A stretch of DNA of 64,000 nucleotides from Hymenopellis radicata (lineage: Eukaryota; Basidiomycota; Agaricomycetes; Agaricales; Physalacriaceae): contig JADNRX010000073.1 of assembly GCA_015501595.1 (NCBI GenBank), forward strand, positions 62,001-126,000. The letters are read 5' to 3'. Both the position numbers and the translations under genes were made by a program. Shown piece after piece: positions 1 through 12,050 of the stretch. The notes under the pieces are model-generated. The model had not been told where the DNA came from, made no database searches, and saw only the letters and a list, made by a program, of their open reading frames with translations. Every line of letters begins with the position of its first letter. Position 1 is the first letter of the stretch.

Positions 1-546
1 GAATTCCAGCTCGACGTCGACTCCCATGGCATTTGGCCGTTTACTTGACAGCACAGGCCGGTGTCAATAGATATGACTTTGAAGTGACACGCAAAATGTG
101 GGGAAGACGCAATATGTCGTAGGAGGCCGATGGATCTTTTAAGCCGTTGTTGGATGCGAAACGAGTCTCCAGAATGTCGTGGGTTCCAGGGAAGGTAGAG
201 GGTATCAAAAAGGATACAGCTAATGATATTATTCCACGCGCGACACACGTATCGATTGGCTTTAAGATCTTGCTGGGTGTGTCCGGGCTGAGGATAGGTA
301 AGAACAGCATGTCAGGCGTTGGCGCAGGGACCTACCGAGCCTAGGATCTCACTCCATAACTCAGCTGGGAGTTCGAGTCGTCTGTTCATGACGCAGTGTG
401 GGCGGTATCTGGTAAAGATTGAATACAGACACGAGAGTGCAAGTCGAGTTCTGTTATGCATCTGAGCCGCCGGTTTGTACTTATTTGTACAAGACGAGCC
501 GGCGGTTAATTTCAGGACGTCTCAGATCAGATTGATAAGCCAAGCA
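1..546. other. no gene seen
   Basis: This stretch lies upstream of the MYND-finger gene. Short open frames exist on both strands, but none shows a recognisable motif, a splice pattern or protein-like composition. It probably contains the promoter of the next gene; no convincing TATA element was seen. Confidence 0.5.
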
Positions 547-1678
547 ATGACCGAACCATCTACCGAGGGCGACAATATTCTCAAATCCATCCAACTGATT
601 CATGTCGTCCCGGAAGGTCACGATGAAATTTTTGAACAGCTGGCGTCCAAGACAAAAGACATCAAAAACGCCAAAAAGGATATGTCGACGACATGCTGGG
701 AGTGTGCTAAACCGAAATCGGAGACCGTCTCATTGAAGTTGTGTAGCGGGGTAAGCTCTTCCAATCTTCTGGTTACGTTAATTCCAATGTCTAACAGTTT
801 TGTAGTGCAAGTTGGTTCTGTACTGTTCAAGCGAGGTATGACACATCCATAAGTTTTTCATTTCTACAGTACTTAAACTTACTGTCAATGCCTACTTCAG
901 TGTCAACGAAAGAACTGGTGAGCAGATCGCTTCGCAAACAATTCACTCAATAAATGGACCCGGATAGGTCATCGCACAAAGCGACGTGCGCTATCGATCC
1001 ATTAGACACTAAGTCGCAAAAGTTCGCCAAAAACCTTATGGCCAACGATCTCCTCAAGCAGTTCCTCGAGGTTGCGCTTGTTCTGCAGTTTGACCTGCTT
1101 TCATCGCCCGCATCAGATAAAGTCCTTTTCGCCCGCATCGAGACTCGCTTAATGCCATCCGATGTCTTGAGGTACATCACATGTGACAAGAAGGATCCTG
1201 AAGAGAAAGTTCAAGCCCTCCTACAGGTGCGCCGCATCACGGCAGATAAAGAACAAACACATCCCATTCGTTCACAGCACGTAGAGGAATGGCAGCGGAC
1301 GAGGGAAGATGTGAGGACCAAGAAAGCATGGCAGGACGATGCAGACGCGCCGGTGGTCATCTTGGAGTTTTCCCGGTGCTTCTCAAATAACTCAGCGTTT
1401 TTCTATCTCCCCATTCGGAAGACATCGTTTCAGACGGCCAGAGAGGCCAAGCCCCTGACGTTGGTGTCCGGGATTTGGGGCGAGACGAAAGTGCCTCTCA
1501 GTACCGAATGTTGTATCGAGTAAGTCCAACTTCTGCTAGGACTACCATGTCTGAGTGTCATTGCAGTGTCATTAACACCCATATCGGATCTGATAAGAGG
1601 AATATGTTACTTCTCCGAGGGTCCCTCCGGATGGCCGACTTGCAGAGGGAGTGCAATGTGGAGGATGATGATATCTAA
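547..1678 (+). CDS. MYND-type zinc finger protein
   Basis: Five exons (547-750, 806-835, 901-917, 968-1519, 1567-1678) give 304 residues; every intron is GT-AG and the frame closes exactly. After splicing, three short exons build one complete MYND finger near residues 57-98: CWEC, then LCSGC, YCSSEC, and finally NWSSHKATC, which matches the family pattern of Cys/His zinc ligands. MYND fingers mediate protein-protein contacts in nuclear or cytoplasmic regulators. The part after the finger (about 200 residues) resembles no family I can name; it is rich in charged residues and ends in an acidic tail. The start was chosen as the first ATG in the frame of the finger. The spliced finger makes the family call secure; the biological role is unknown. 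Confidence 0.85.
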
Positions 1679-3387
1679 AACTCAGAGGTCATAACAAATG
1701 GAAATGATCATTATGCTCAATCCTCCTATCAACTCTACCTGAGTGTTGTCACGTAAATGCAACGGTGAGAGTGTAGAGATAATGGAGATTAAGACCCTCC
1801 TTGACGAATGATACAGATCTTCGTAAGGGCCGGCAAATGCCGACCGCTTTCAAAGTACAACCACGATCGACGTACATTGGCACAGTGGCGTTTCGCCGTC
1901 AGTGCTCCCCTCTCTTCACTCTTCGGTATAGCGAGACAGAAAAATTCTAACTCGTTGCGCAAAGCTCTGAATGCGCACCCTATCGGCGGAGAAATAGTAT
2001 GACATTCGTAGCTCGTCAGATCGGCTACTCACTTGTTCACGACCTCAGATATCTTCGGCCAGGTTCTATTCCTGCTGAACCTAAGGTCAATATTTGAGGA
2101 ACGCTTCGTTCCATTGCCGCTGCGACTCCGTCGAGGCTGCCGATTCTCGAAGCAATTTGTTCGGAACAAAATAGCCAAGTCCTGCCACATTTGTGAGTTT
2201 GGTTCTTTTCTCTTCCACATGTACAAATGAAGCAGGTAGCTTCTGACTCGCAATGTTGTTAGGTATCCTTCAGGGTGGACAGATCTAGCTCTGACACCGG
2301 CTGAGATTGGACACAGTTTGATCTAACGCGGTGGCAGCGACGGGAAGGCTTCCGCGTCCAGTTCAGCACGAATCGAGAGAATGGCGTTATACGGCCTCAA
2401 GACCTCGCTTCAAACTCGGAGTGAGGGGGATGCTAGTACGTTTGGCGTCTTTCTTCTTGATTTCTGAGATACAAGATAGCGTTTTAGCAACGATCACCTC
2501 ATATTCGACGCGACTTTCAACATCAATTTCAAGCATACGCGCCCTCAAGTTGAAGTATGGGCGCATTGCTCAACGTCTGAGTTGAAACGCTATAGCTTTG
2601 AACGCGTACACCGAACCAAGGGAACATCAGGGCGTATGCAATGAACGTTTTCATTCGACTTTCACTGATATCTATTAGTCCGCAGGCAATGTCAGTCATG
2701 AACGCAGATGATCATGCATCATCACGCACGTCTACTTTTTCGAGTACAGACGCAGGGCTACGTTTGACCGAGGTGGTCCAGACCAAATGGATCATTCGTG
2801 ATTTCGGTGTCTCCCAGCTTGAAGGCGCATTGGCGCTCTTCCGTGCTCGGAGAAGATAGGAATCGTCATCACCAACAAAAGCAACCATAGCAGTCCTCGC
2901 CACATCCTCAGTGATGGGGGAGAAATGCTGTTGGAGGCAAGTTGGATGGCGGATACCCGCCGGCTACCCCGGCAACGGATCCAACCGGGTCAAGACTGTG
3001 ATTTCCCCGCAACCCCGCAATCTGCGTCACTCTTCGACCACCTTCATTGATGTATTCATGTGCCTCCGGCTCTGGCTCCTTGGTGATTCCCTCGTCCGCC
3101 GTTGCCTAGACTGTGCCGCCCCATCCAAAGCCAAACTTTCCCCACACGGAGTAACAAAAAGGCGAGCCCGCCGACCGCATGCCGACGCCTTCTAGATCTC
3201 CCCGCATACTGCTGATCTCTACTTGCGGAGACCCGTATGACGGAAGAACGCCACGTTTCACATGCTAATGGGAACGGAATGGCCCCTAAGTAGTACTTAA
3301 TGGAGGAGGGAGGCATTGACTGGTTTGACTCCTCCCATTCACCTCCTCTACACTACGACGACCATAACGACGCCACCATAATAAGCG
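1679..3387. other. intergenic, no gene recognised
   Basis: About 1.7 kb between the MYND gene and the mitochondrial carrier. Open frames of 60-94 codons occur on both strands, but they overlap each other, lack consistent splice signals and show no motif. The last few hundred bases probably hold the carrier promoter. Confidence 0.45.
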
Positions 3388-4573
3388 ATGTCGCGATCTG
3401 GCAGTGGGAAGAAACCTGTTGGCTTCGCCACACACATAACGGCGGGCGGATTTGCTGGTGCTTGTGAAGCTGTATGTCGTGCGGTCTTGCTTGGTGTTGA
3501 CCCCCCATCTAATTAAATGCAGTTGACATGTCAGCCATTAGACACTATCAAAGTTCGAATGCAGCTGTCGCGTTCAGGGCGAGCACCGGGGGTTAGTCCA
3601 CCATCATCGAGAACGCGCCCAATTGTCTAATTCCGTCTTAGACCAAACCACGCGGATTCTTTGCCACTGGAGCTTACATCGTCAACCGCGAGACGCCTCT
3701 CGCCCTGTACAAGGGCCTAGGAGCCGTTCTTTCTGGCATCGTACCCAAAATGTCCATCCGTTTCGCCAGTTTTGAGGCGTACAAGGGGTGGCTTGCAGAC
3801 AAGTCTACTGGGAAGACGAGCGTAGGGGGCATCTTCCTTGGTGTGTTCTACTATTGATGTTATCGCGTCCCCATCAACTTAATCACCCTCGTTCTCCAGC
3901 TGGACTCGGCGCGGGAACCACAGAAGCCGTCGCAGTTGTCACGCCCATGGAGGTCGTTAAGATCCGACTACAGGCCCAGCAACACTCCCTGGCCGATCCT
4001 CTTGAGATACCGCGGTACCGTAATGCTGCCCACGCTGTGTACACGATTGTGCGGGAGGAGGGCGCGTCGGCGCTATATCGCGGGGTCTCATTAACAGCCC
4101 TGAGACAGGCGACGAATCAAGCTGCAAACTTCACTGTGTATCAGGAGCTGAAGAAAGTGGCACAGAGATGGCAGCCCGACTTGCAGGATCTGCCCTCGTA
4201 CCAACACATGATGATTGGTTTGATATCTGGTGCCGCGGGACCGATGTCGAACGCGCCCATAGACACGATCAAGACGCGTGAGTGGCCTCGCCTTCTATCT
4301 CCGTATTATCTTCGTCCACTAACTCCGCTTCGTTTGCCAGGTCTGCAGAAGTCCTCATTCCCCTCTGGCACGTCCGCGATGCGGCGGATTCTCAATATTG
4401 CGGAGGACATGTGGAAGACGGAGGGAGTCAAGTCATTCTATAAGGGGCTCACGCCACGGATATTGCGTGTTGCGCCTGGGCAGGCGATTGTCTTTGCAGT
4501 GTATGAGAGGGTGAGTACGGCGATGGAGCGGTTGGGTAAGAAGGAACACGAGGAGGACAGTTATTCGGAGTAA
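3388..4573 (+). CDS. SFC1: mitochondrial succinate/fumarate carrier
   Basis: Five exons (3388-3471, 3523-3591, 3642-3840, 3900-4277, 4341-4573) encode 320 residues, the usual length for a six-helix mitochondrial carrier of the inner membrane. All three carrier signature repeats are visible: PLDTIKVRMQ in repeat 1, TPMEVVKIRLQAQ in repeat 2 and APIDTIKTRLQ in repeat 3. Wording such as YKGLGAV, ALYRGVSLTALRQATNQ and RVAPGQA matches the yeast Sfc1/Acr1 subgroup as I know it. That protein exchanges cytosolic succinate for mitochondrial fumarate and links the glyoxylate cycle to gluconeogenesis on acetate or ethanol. The start ATG leads directly into the first transmembrane helix, with only a short basic leader. 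No disruption is seen. Substrate is inferred from subfamily resemblance. Confidence 0.92.
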
Positions 4574-5111
4574 TGGACTGGACTGAATCAGGATTCTGTA
4601 CCTATACCGCAGCATTAATTTAAGGAACACAAATTCTGTAGACATCATGGATCTGATGTGTCAAGGAGCAGGGAGCTTAGAGCGAGCCTGGAGGTCGACG
4701 GTGACGGTAAGACGTTTGTTATGAGTCACAGGCGAGGCAAAGGGAAGGAGTAGCAGGCGATTGGTGATGATTGAGAAATGCGTTGACAGCCCGGGGCATC
4801 AAAAATGTAAAGCTGATTCCTCTTCTGGGGCCTTACTACACCAAAGGCAGGATACTAAGGTGCTTTGCCATTGGTGTGGTGATGGGTGAGGACTTGCTAG
4901 AACTGGTACGGTTACATGTACTAACCTCTTGTCCTCTAGTCTGAGGATAGGTTGTTCAGTTTATAGGAGGAGCAGGGAAGAAAGGCCCCAGTGTGGCGTG
5001 AATTGTGAGAGTATCACATCGGTGTGAAACAAAACAAATGCCGAAATCGCTTTACATGCCGGTTCTACCTACCTACCTACCGCCGAAGGGCCCGCCCATG
5101 GACGCTGGAGC
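4574..5111. other. intergenic, no gene recognised
   Basis: This stretch follows the carrier stop codon and ends at the Pol III terminator of the minus-strand tRNA-like gene. It contains a short run of tacc tetranucleotides near 5066-5080. No coding signal is seen. Confidence 0.5.
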
Positions 5112-5118
5112 AAAAAAA
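5112..5118 (-). terminator. Pol III T-run terminator
   Basis: Seven consecutive A on the plus strand, which is T7 on the minus strand. It lies about 19 bases beyond the 3' end of the tRNA-like gene at 5137-5222. RNA polymerase III stops at T4 or longer, so the position supports a transcribed unit. Confidence 0.7.
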
Positions 5119-5136
5119 GCCTAGAAGATGGATGCA

Positions 5137-5222
5137 CTCTCTGACTGGGAGTCGAACCCAGCTTTCGCGCAGGACGCAGCATGACACGCATGATGATGTA
5201 GTAACCAATACACTATCAGAGA
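5137..5222 (-). tRNA. tRNA-like gene, probably with a short intron
   Basis: Read on the minus strand, a perfect 7-bp acceptor stem (TCTCTGA with TCAGAGA) encloses an A box TAGTGTATTGG and a B box GGTTCGACTCC. The T arm is a perfect 5-bp stem (CTGGG/CCCAG). The D arm is acceptable with wobble pairs. The length of 86 bases is about 13 more than a standard tRNA, which fits an intron after position 37. A clean 5-bp anticodon stem cannot be placed by eye, so the isotype is left open. It may be a divergent or degenerate tRNA. The two internal promoter boxes plus the downstream T7 run make a Pol III unit likely. Confidence 0.65.
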
Positions 5223-5462
5223 CGTACTGCCCACAAGTTTGGCTTATCGCACTCTCGTCGCCAGGTGTATGGTTTTCAAAACTACTCTGTGTAATTAGCA
5301 TGTCCACAGCTCTTCTTCATACAGAAATATGCCATCTTGACAACCATTGTTGACAAAGCGATCAGTTCATCTGAATACACTGAACCGAGCTTCAGCATCG
5401 GTGTGGAGCCAGCACTTTTTGTAATAGCGCTTACCGAATAGCAACGAGCTGTCGAAGATCGC

Positions 5463-5900
5463 CTAGCATTCCGTGGGACACGCTCCTCCCGGAGAAGAAT
5501 ACAACAACGCCTCGTACGGGCTCGAATCGAAAGCTTCAGGCGACGACGGCTTCGGCTGCGGAACATCCACATCAACAAGGACCAGTGCCCAGCTCGGCTT
5601 GTTATCCTCGTCTCCATATCTTGGCTCGTAATAATTATCGTGGTCCAAGTCATACTCGGCTAAGGCAAGGGTACCAAGTGTCGGGCTCTGCGCGCCGACA
5701 TGCTCTTCGTCGAGATCATCAAATAAATCGCAGGGCCCAGCGCCGAGGAGAAAGCTCCCATCGCTCGTCTGCGTCCTCGGATGGCGGCATCGAGGCGTCC
5801 ATCCATTCGGGCGACAGCGGCAAGAGCAGCTCCGCTGAGTCCGCTTGGCTCGGGCGACGGCTAGGAGCGATAGCGTAGGCGTAGACGTGAGCGTGTGCGT
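5463..5900 (-). CDS. hypothetical protein, frame broken, low confidence
   Basis: The minus strand shows protein-like composition in two adjoining frames. The upstream part contains PLSPEWMDASMPPSEDADE; the downstream part contains LALAEYDLDHDNYYEPRYGD and ends at a stop at 5463. The two join near 5725-5745 only if one base is missing or extra, because no usable GT-AG intron lies between them. No domain is recognised. The 5' end is not defined. It may be the remains of a gene, or a live gene with a sequencing indel. Confidence 0.3.
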   Translation of the reverse strand, partial: THTLTSTPTLSLLAVARAKRTQRSCSCRCRPNGWTPRCRHPRTQTSDGSFLLGAGPCDLFDDLDEEHVGAQSPTLGTLALAEYDLDHDNYYEPRYGDEDNKPSWALVLVDVDVPQPKPSSPEAFDSSPYEALLYSSPGGACPTEC

Positions 5901-6610
5901 ATCGGGTACAATGGCTTCATGGTCGTCTGGCGATGTAGGTGGATGCGAGTGGTGTTGGTGTGGATGTGCGTGGTGGCGCACGCGGACGACGGGGGAGTCT
6001 AGCAGGCCGCCATGACGGCGCTGGGACTGTGAGACGCAGTTGTGGGCCACAAAGCTAGGCTTGTCATCTGGTTTGTCGTCTGGCCGTATTCGCGCGCTTG
6101 ATCCGAGGCGCGTTATGTACTAATCCTACTGCCCAAATCGTCAAGGGGCGTTATCGTGCACGAGGACGGTGATCCACGGACATCATCGCCTTTGGGCCAG
6201 TTGATACTGACTATCGGTCCCCAGAAACACGTGTATGCATTATTTCTAAGAGAATCATAGCAGTCGTTCTTGAATTGTTCTTTGTCGACTCAACACGGAA
6301 ATAGTGATCGGCGCCGAAATGGACTGGACAAAATCAAATTTGACCTGTTAGACATGCTTCAGTACATACTCGACACCAAAGAAACATCATTACATAGACG
6401 CATCACTCTGGCAGCCATGAAGCAGGTGACTGAGACATAGCGTTGACAGCAACTCTCTCAGGTTAGAGTTCAACACAATACGACGAGAACAGCCGCGATG
6501 CACCAGGAGCAAAGCTCTTCAATTTGGAGAGGAACATAGACCTAAAGCACGCAGGTTCGAGGGGGAAAATGAACATAGATGAACGACAAGTACCAAGAAC
6601 TGAAGTGATA
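5901..6610. other. no gene recognised
   Basis: This region lies between the putative minus-strand coding remnant and the BTB gene. The part near 6463-6600 could include a last small exon of the BTB gene if an additional intron is used downstream of residue 300, but the frame evidence is weak. Otherwise no feature is seen. Confidence 0.4.
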
Positions 6611-7664
6611 TCATTTATCATCAAATTGTCGCCTACAGTGAAGATCAGTAACCTGCTCACTACCTTGATTTGGAACACGGACCGTAACATGCGACCAACG
6701 CGCCGCCGCCGCGGACAACGTCTGCTCATAGTTTTTTCGACACAACCCACATATGATCTCACCCGCGTACCGCTTCATCGACGCAACCAGTAACGGCGGA
6801 GACAGGTCTGCAAAACTGCACATCAGTATTAACGCTGGTGAACGAAGACTGGACAACGCCAACCTGGCTGCGCATCATCGACCACGGACGCCACAGCCAG
6901 CGCCCATGCCCTTTGCGGGTCCGACTCACATCCCGTTCCTCCATGCGCGGGTGGCCGTACAATAAGAATCACCTTCAGGCGCCGCATCCTGTCTAAATGC
7001 AAAAAGAACAGTCGTTTCAGGTATCGCCCGCCCATGCGCTCGGCCATCTCAGCCGTAAGGGCATCCAGCTTGAACGACAGCAGATGACCCGACACCAATA
7101 CTGCCAACTCGTCGATGTCGTGGTGCGCCGCGAGCATGTACACCTCCATGGGGTGGTATGGGGCATGTGAGTAGAGGAGACGGAAAAGGTGGTTGTTTGA
7201 CGTGATGAGCGCATAAGGGGAAAGGCCGTACAGCGGGAGGCGGTCGACCGCGCAGACTAGGGTAGCGAATGACGGGTTATAAGGCGCGCTGGGGATATCG
7301 TAGAGGGCGTGAAGAATGATATTGAGAATATTTGAGTCGTCCTCGACCAGAATGATACGTGCCATCGTCAGCAAGGTGCCAAATGCATTGTTCGACACAT
7401 CGTCCAAGACGCTGCGGTCTACGTAGAATAGGACTGAATCGGAGGTTTTGAGCACGATATCAGGGGGAGCCGACGGTATAAGGTGGGCATCCGGATGAAA
7501 TGCTGTGGATACTGAGGAAATATCATCGCTCTGCGAATTGTAGGTCAGCTTAGGAAATGGCGATCATCCCAGGCACCTACAGACTCGGTCAGATTCCGTT
7601 TGCCTGCAAAGTCACCTGCAGTTAAAAGCTGCTCATCCTCCCCGACTGAGCCGCGCGAGGTCAT
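6611..7664 (-). CDS. BTB/POZ domain protein
   Basis: Three exons on the minus strand (7664-7581, 7530-6864, 6807-6611) give 315 residues with GT-AG introns and a closed frame. After a short polar leader the text FHPDAHLIPSAPPDIVL, then KTSDSVLFYVDRSVL, is the start of a BTB/POZ fold as found in the large agaricomycete BTB family. An alpha-helical region follows, including RLFFLHLDRMRRLK and RAWALA. The C-terminal exon holds a CGLC pair typical of this family's end. BTB domains mediate dimerisation and often recruit substrates to Cul3 ubiquitin ligases; that role is inferred, not shown. The exact C-terminus is uncertain because another splice beyond 6660 is possible. Confidence 0.8.
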
Positions 7665-9120
7665 GATATCAGGAATGACGTCGAAGGAGACCCCCGCCTT
7701 GGGTTTATTTCCAGTCTGGGTAAAAAAGAAACAAAGACATCAGCCGGAGCACACAAATGGCCGTACATTGCAATACCGACCAGCGCCTCGGAAAACGACG
7801 AACCCTCAAAACTCGACCCCGGCCGAGCGCGAGAATCGTCGATATCCCCCCATGAAAGAAACTGCAACCCCGTCGCCTCAATGTCATCCTGAAAACCTAA
7901 CGCGGCACTCCCTGCATATCGAGATCATCAAGTGTACCGCTAAGACGAACAGGAGACGCTCTCACCAGTTGCAGATCCCATAGGATTTTTGTACATGATG
8001 AATGCGGAAGGATGCGTAATGGAGGCACAACACATCCACATGCGGGAGAAATGGCGTGCGTGAGGAAAAGGCCTGTCAATTCCATCCCGTGTGATACTTT
8101 CCAACTGATTATGTTGCTTGTGATCTAGATGCGAAGTAAAGGAGGCAAAGACGCGTCCATATGGAGTGTTACCCAGCAGCACAAACAGCGAGTGAACGAT
8201 GTAGGCTCATGAGTCATGTTTGTGAGAGGCTAAGTCCCGATTTGGACTAAGCTAATCCAAATCGGAAGTTAGCAGCCGTGATGCCGCTAACCCTGTTCTT
8301 GAGCAACGACGCGCTCGTCAGTGCCCACTGCCTAGTGTTGATATATGGACGCGTCTTCTATATGATATGCCTTCAAAGCAAGTGCGGTGCCCATCTTCGC
8401 GAGAATAAGGGCATATTGAGACCGTCAAATGATTTCAATGGTCCGGGTGCACTAAGCGAGTCGCGCCGCTGATAACAGGTGCAAGCGATGAGTTGAGCTT
8501 GTCAACAGCCTGCTACGGGTTGTAGGTAAGAGCAGAGCCAGGAAAAGCACTGTTAGAGGTGGAAGAATGAACAAGTTCCCACAAGAAAGTTCAAGTTGTC
8601 AGTTGATGGCTCTAGCCTCTCTCGTGGCGGTCCTTGTGGCGGTCACAGCCTTACAAAGAAGCCCGCAGATATCGGCGACTACCTAATTAGGTGGGTTAAG
8701 TAGGGAGTGTTGGTGCTTCGACTTGGGCCACATGCCCGGACGAAAACGACTATACCTTCTGCGGGTCTGTGCTTAGCTCAATGACAACCGAGAACGACAA
8801 AATCTCTTACTAGTACGTACTGCGAAACCAGGCGTAAGTCTCACGCGTGCATGAGGTACGTCACGGGCGATCGGATTGGCCTCAATGCAGACCACTTGAT
8901 GTACAGATCATGGAAATCGTACGCGCGTCTCGCAGATAAGGAGCGTGCAACTTGTTCCTGGCTGACGTTTCGACCGCGAACTGAAGGAAGATAAGTTATA
9001 GGTAGAACGTGGCGCAAAGAATATGCACTTCAAAATGGGCTTCAACAAGTCACGCTTCTTTTGTCTAAAGAATTTAAATTCCGATGGATGTTTAAGTTGC
9101 CTGAAAACAGCGTGATACAT
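7665..9120. other. intergenic, no gene recognised
   Basis: About 1.45 kb upstream of the BTB gene and left of the tandem duplication. Small open frames have no motif or splice support. One short perfect inverted repeat is listed separately at 8237-8265. Confidence 0.45.
8237..8265. repeat. perfect 10-bp inverted repeat
   Basis: CCGATTTGGA (8237-8246) and TCCAAATCGG (8256-8265) are exact reverse complements around a 9-base spacer, giving a 29-base hairpin-capable palindrome. No gene or element around it explains it. It could be a dimeric protein-binding site or a chance palindrome. Confidence 0.6.
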
Positions 9121-12050
9121 AGAGTGTACTACGAAGTAACCGCAGGCGCTGGTTACGCTCCGGTGACGCCCTCAATGGGCGTGGTGACGGTTCGGTTTCG
9201 ATACCTGAAATGGTCTTTGTCCGCCCTAATGAGGAAGGTGGTCTACAGCCGCGATCACGATCCGGTCCGACTCTTGACTTCAACACTCATCATCGACGTC
9301 CTTGGACCCCGCACAACTGCTCAATCTGCTCTCCCGTTCGCTTACTAGTTTCAATATGTTTTCTCAGATACTTCAATAACACTTTTTTCTTCTTCATCGC
9401 GTCTGAGTTTGACCTCAAGATCGCCGTAGCGCTAGTACCCATTGTCCACCCCGATCGTCCAGAGGTCATCTATTAGGTGCGTCTTGCATTGTTCTCTCTG
9501 ACTTAAATTCCCGATAAATAGAATACAATGCTTGACATATACTCAATGAGATCGCGTTCACCGTCGCGCCTCCCAATTATAACCGCGTCGTTGCATCTCC
9601 CTCACTTATCGACCTCGACGCGTTCACTTGGCCAATTGAAACATCGATCCAATTGGGCGCACTATCAGACAACAGCTTATGGATGTCGCCGAATCCTCAT
9701 GACTCAGCTGTTCGACTTCCCAATCTATCTCAGCATGAACGACAGGCTCGTCGTCGCAGGAAGCGCAGTAAGCCAAGCTGCCTTTCTTTATTTCTACCAT
9801 CATGCAAACTGACTCGGGGCAGAAGCCTTAAGCGCAAACGGAATGAGGAGCCCTCGGATGCTCTCATCGTCGAGGATACAGCACACAGAAAGAAATCGCG
9901 GCCAGGAGGAGTGTTCACGTTGCGCAGATGGTCGAGGACGAGGCCTGAAAGGACCAAAAGATCCAACAGCAGATCCAGGTGTGTTTGCCCAGGTGGAAGT
10001 GTTTTCCAGTGTTAATTTTTGTAGGCTGTGGTCTCTCGCCTGGCATCGGCGCCAGAACAGCTAGCGCCCGCTGTTGCGCCTGTGAACCCCGCAACTAAAG
10101 GACGACGCGTCTCGAACGACTTCTCTCACTGATACTTGCCAGCGATGCTCGGGGAGGTTGTCTTCGCGACGCGTCCTTTCCCATTTGGTTTCGCGCCGGT
10201 GGGAAGGTGACAATGACAGCGCTGCTCGGGATATGGAAGGATGACAGATTACTGCCCTGTTCTTCGACACCACGCTCAGCATTGCCGAAACGGGGAGTCT
10301 TCAACAAGACCGCTGCCATCTCAAGCAGGACACTTCTTTCGGCTGCGTTTCATGACCACAGAGTGCTGGGTCGACCACGGCGGGTGTTTCTGACCACTGA
10401 CCATGGTCGACGTTGAGCAGCTAGCAGGTATCAGCCATAGGTCCTTGGCTGTATGTGCATGAGAGCCGCTGCTATCGGGTAGCGCGGTTGTAAACGTTGG
10501 CCGGCAGTTCTTCACGGTGAGTTCCCCAATCCTGTTCAATTCTGTACTCATTGTTGATAAGATATTGTGGGCTAGTTGCCGCGGATGGTGCATAACCATT
10601 CGACTCATGGGTAAGCCGACTTTATTCACCTTGTGCTTTCACTGACTTCGTAATAGTCAGACCCTCTCTTACGACGAAGGCGCCTTATCGACACTGGCAA
10701 AGGCGTGTCTTCACCCGCTGGGATGACGGATGTACTCCTTCTTTGCTCCCGCCGGTAGCTTGCCTTTGCTTCGGGAAAATGACCAGCGGCTTGTGAGGAG
10801 GACAACGCGGGTGTATTCACCTCTTGTCTCGATGCCACACACTCCCCGTACTGTGGAGTATCAGCAGGATCTCTGTCGTCGCTGCTTTTCAGTAAGTTTC
10901 TCGTGGTTGACATAGATTTCCTTGTGCTGATGACATACTCCAGACGTCTTTGGAGTCAAACGGTGCTTCGCTCACCGCGCCTAGCCTCCAGTGTCATCTC
11001 TATCTGGACTCGCCGCGTATGACTGGGGATTGCTCGACATCTTTCCGCGATGATGTGGGTGCGACGTCGGGATTCCGAATCCGACGAAGAGGTCGTCTGC
11101 TCGCTTCGAAGGATTATGACTCTAGAACCGTCTTTACCCAGCGAGGACATCGCTGACGGCGTCGTCATGCAAAGGTGAGATTTTTGAATTTGTATAATGC
11201 CTTCAGAAGCTGATGTTGTCCTTTAGATATTACTACAAGGGCATAGTACGACCGAAATTGGAGGAACGAGATCACAGCATGGAGAATACACCGTCGTTAT
11301 GGTCGTACACCGTGCGCCGGACCCGCCAGACGTAGCCGAGTGGTGGGCGGGAGATCGGGATAATCGTCGACTTCAGATATGATCTGGGGCTGTTGGTGAA
11401 GCAAGTGCAATACCTGCTTTCTCGCCAAGTTTGCTGACAGATTCCGTAGGATTTTTTATTTGTTCATTTTAAATGTTCTGTCCTTTCTCTATTTCGATTG
11501 TACTGCTCTCTCTATTAAGTCGAATATGATTTACATTGGAACAATTTCGAGACTACAAGTATGGTACTAATCATTGCGAATTTCGAAACCAAACCATTTT
11601 CACGGTGTGTTCGACTTAAGCTAAAAATCACCATGAGGCAACCATGAGGCAAACCAGTCCCTATTTGGTCAACGATGAAAACGAAGAAATAATCATATAA
11701 AGATTGGAGAAAGAGAAATGTCACCTTCTCGACCTGGCGGTATTGCACGCTCGCATCGGGAAACCTGACAGCGGCGAAAAACAAGCAGAAAACAACTAAG
11801 ATTAGAGAGATTTTATTCAAACGGGAGAGCTGAACCAGATGTGAGCCGGTAGGACCATTTCAGTCACCCTCCAAGTCCACAATCTGCGCGATTGAGGCTG
11901 ATGACGAGAGGGACTGAATGGGAGAAGACGCGCGGGTGGACGCGTAACCAGCGAGGTGACGGTGTGACGAACCAGCCAATCACAGGGCGAAACCAGCCGG
12001 CACGTGATCGAAACCTGTCACCGCTGGCAACGATTAAAGTCCTAACACAT
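9121..12050 (+). repeat. tandem duplication, unit 1 (2930 bp)
   Basis: This unit is repeated head to tail by 12051-14978. The copies differ by four single-base indels and about half a dozen substitutions, mostly clustered at 10430-10610. Both units end in ACACAT, and the sequence just before unit 1 ends in ATACAT, so the flanks share a 4-base microhomology. Each unit has the motif CGCTGGTTACGC near its start (9147-9158) and its exact reverse complement near its end (11942-11953). The content is unclear: several frames are partly open, and weak splice signals suggest a plus-strand gene ending near 11335. No transposase, reverse transcriptase or known domain is recognised. Confidence 0.95.
11050..11335 (+). 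CDS. putative 3' coding exons in repeat unit 1
   Basis: Two pieces (11050-11174 and 11227-11335) join across a GT-AG intron and stay open for about 77 residues, including an acidic-rich start (RRRDSESDEEVV) and the phrase YYYKGIVRPKLEER, ending at TAG. The composition looks like real protein, but no family is recognised. Upstream exons could not be linked with confidence because all three frames there are only partly open. It is probably the C-terminal end of an unknown gene, possibly already degraded. Confidence 0.3.

Noticed and set aside
9835..9970. A Zn2Cys6-like cluster in the tandem unit, suggested by CSRC in one frame.
   Set aside because: Only one Cys pair is present, the other Cys residues are missing and no other frame gives the spacing.
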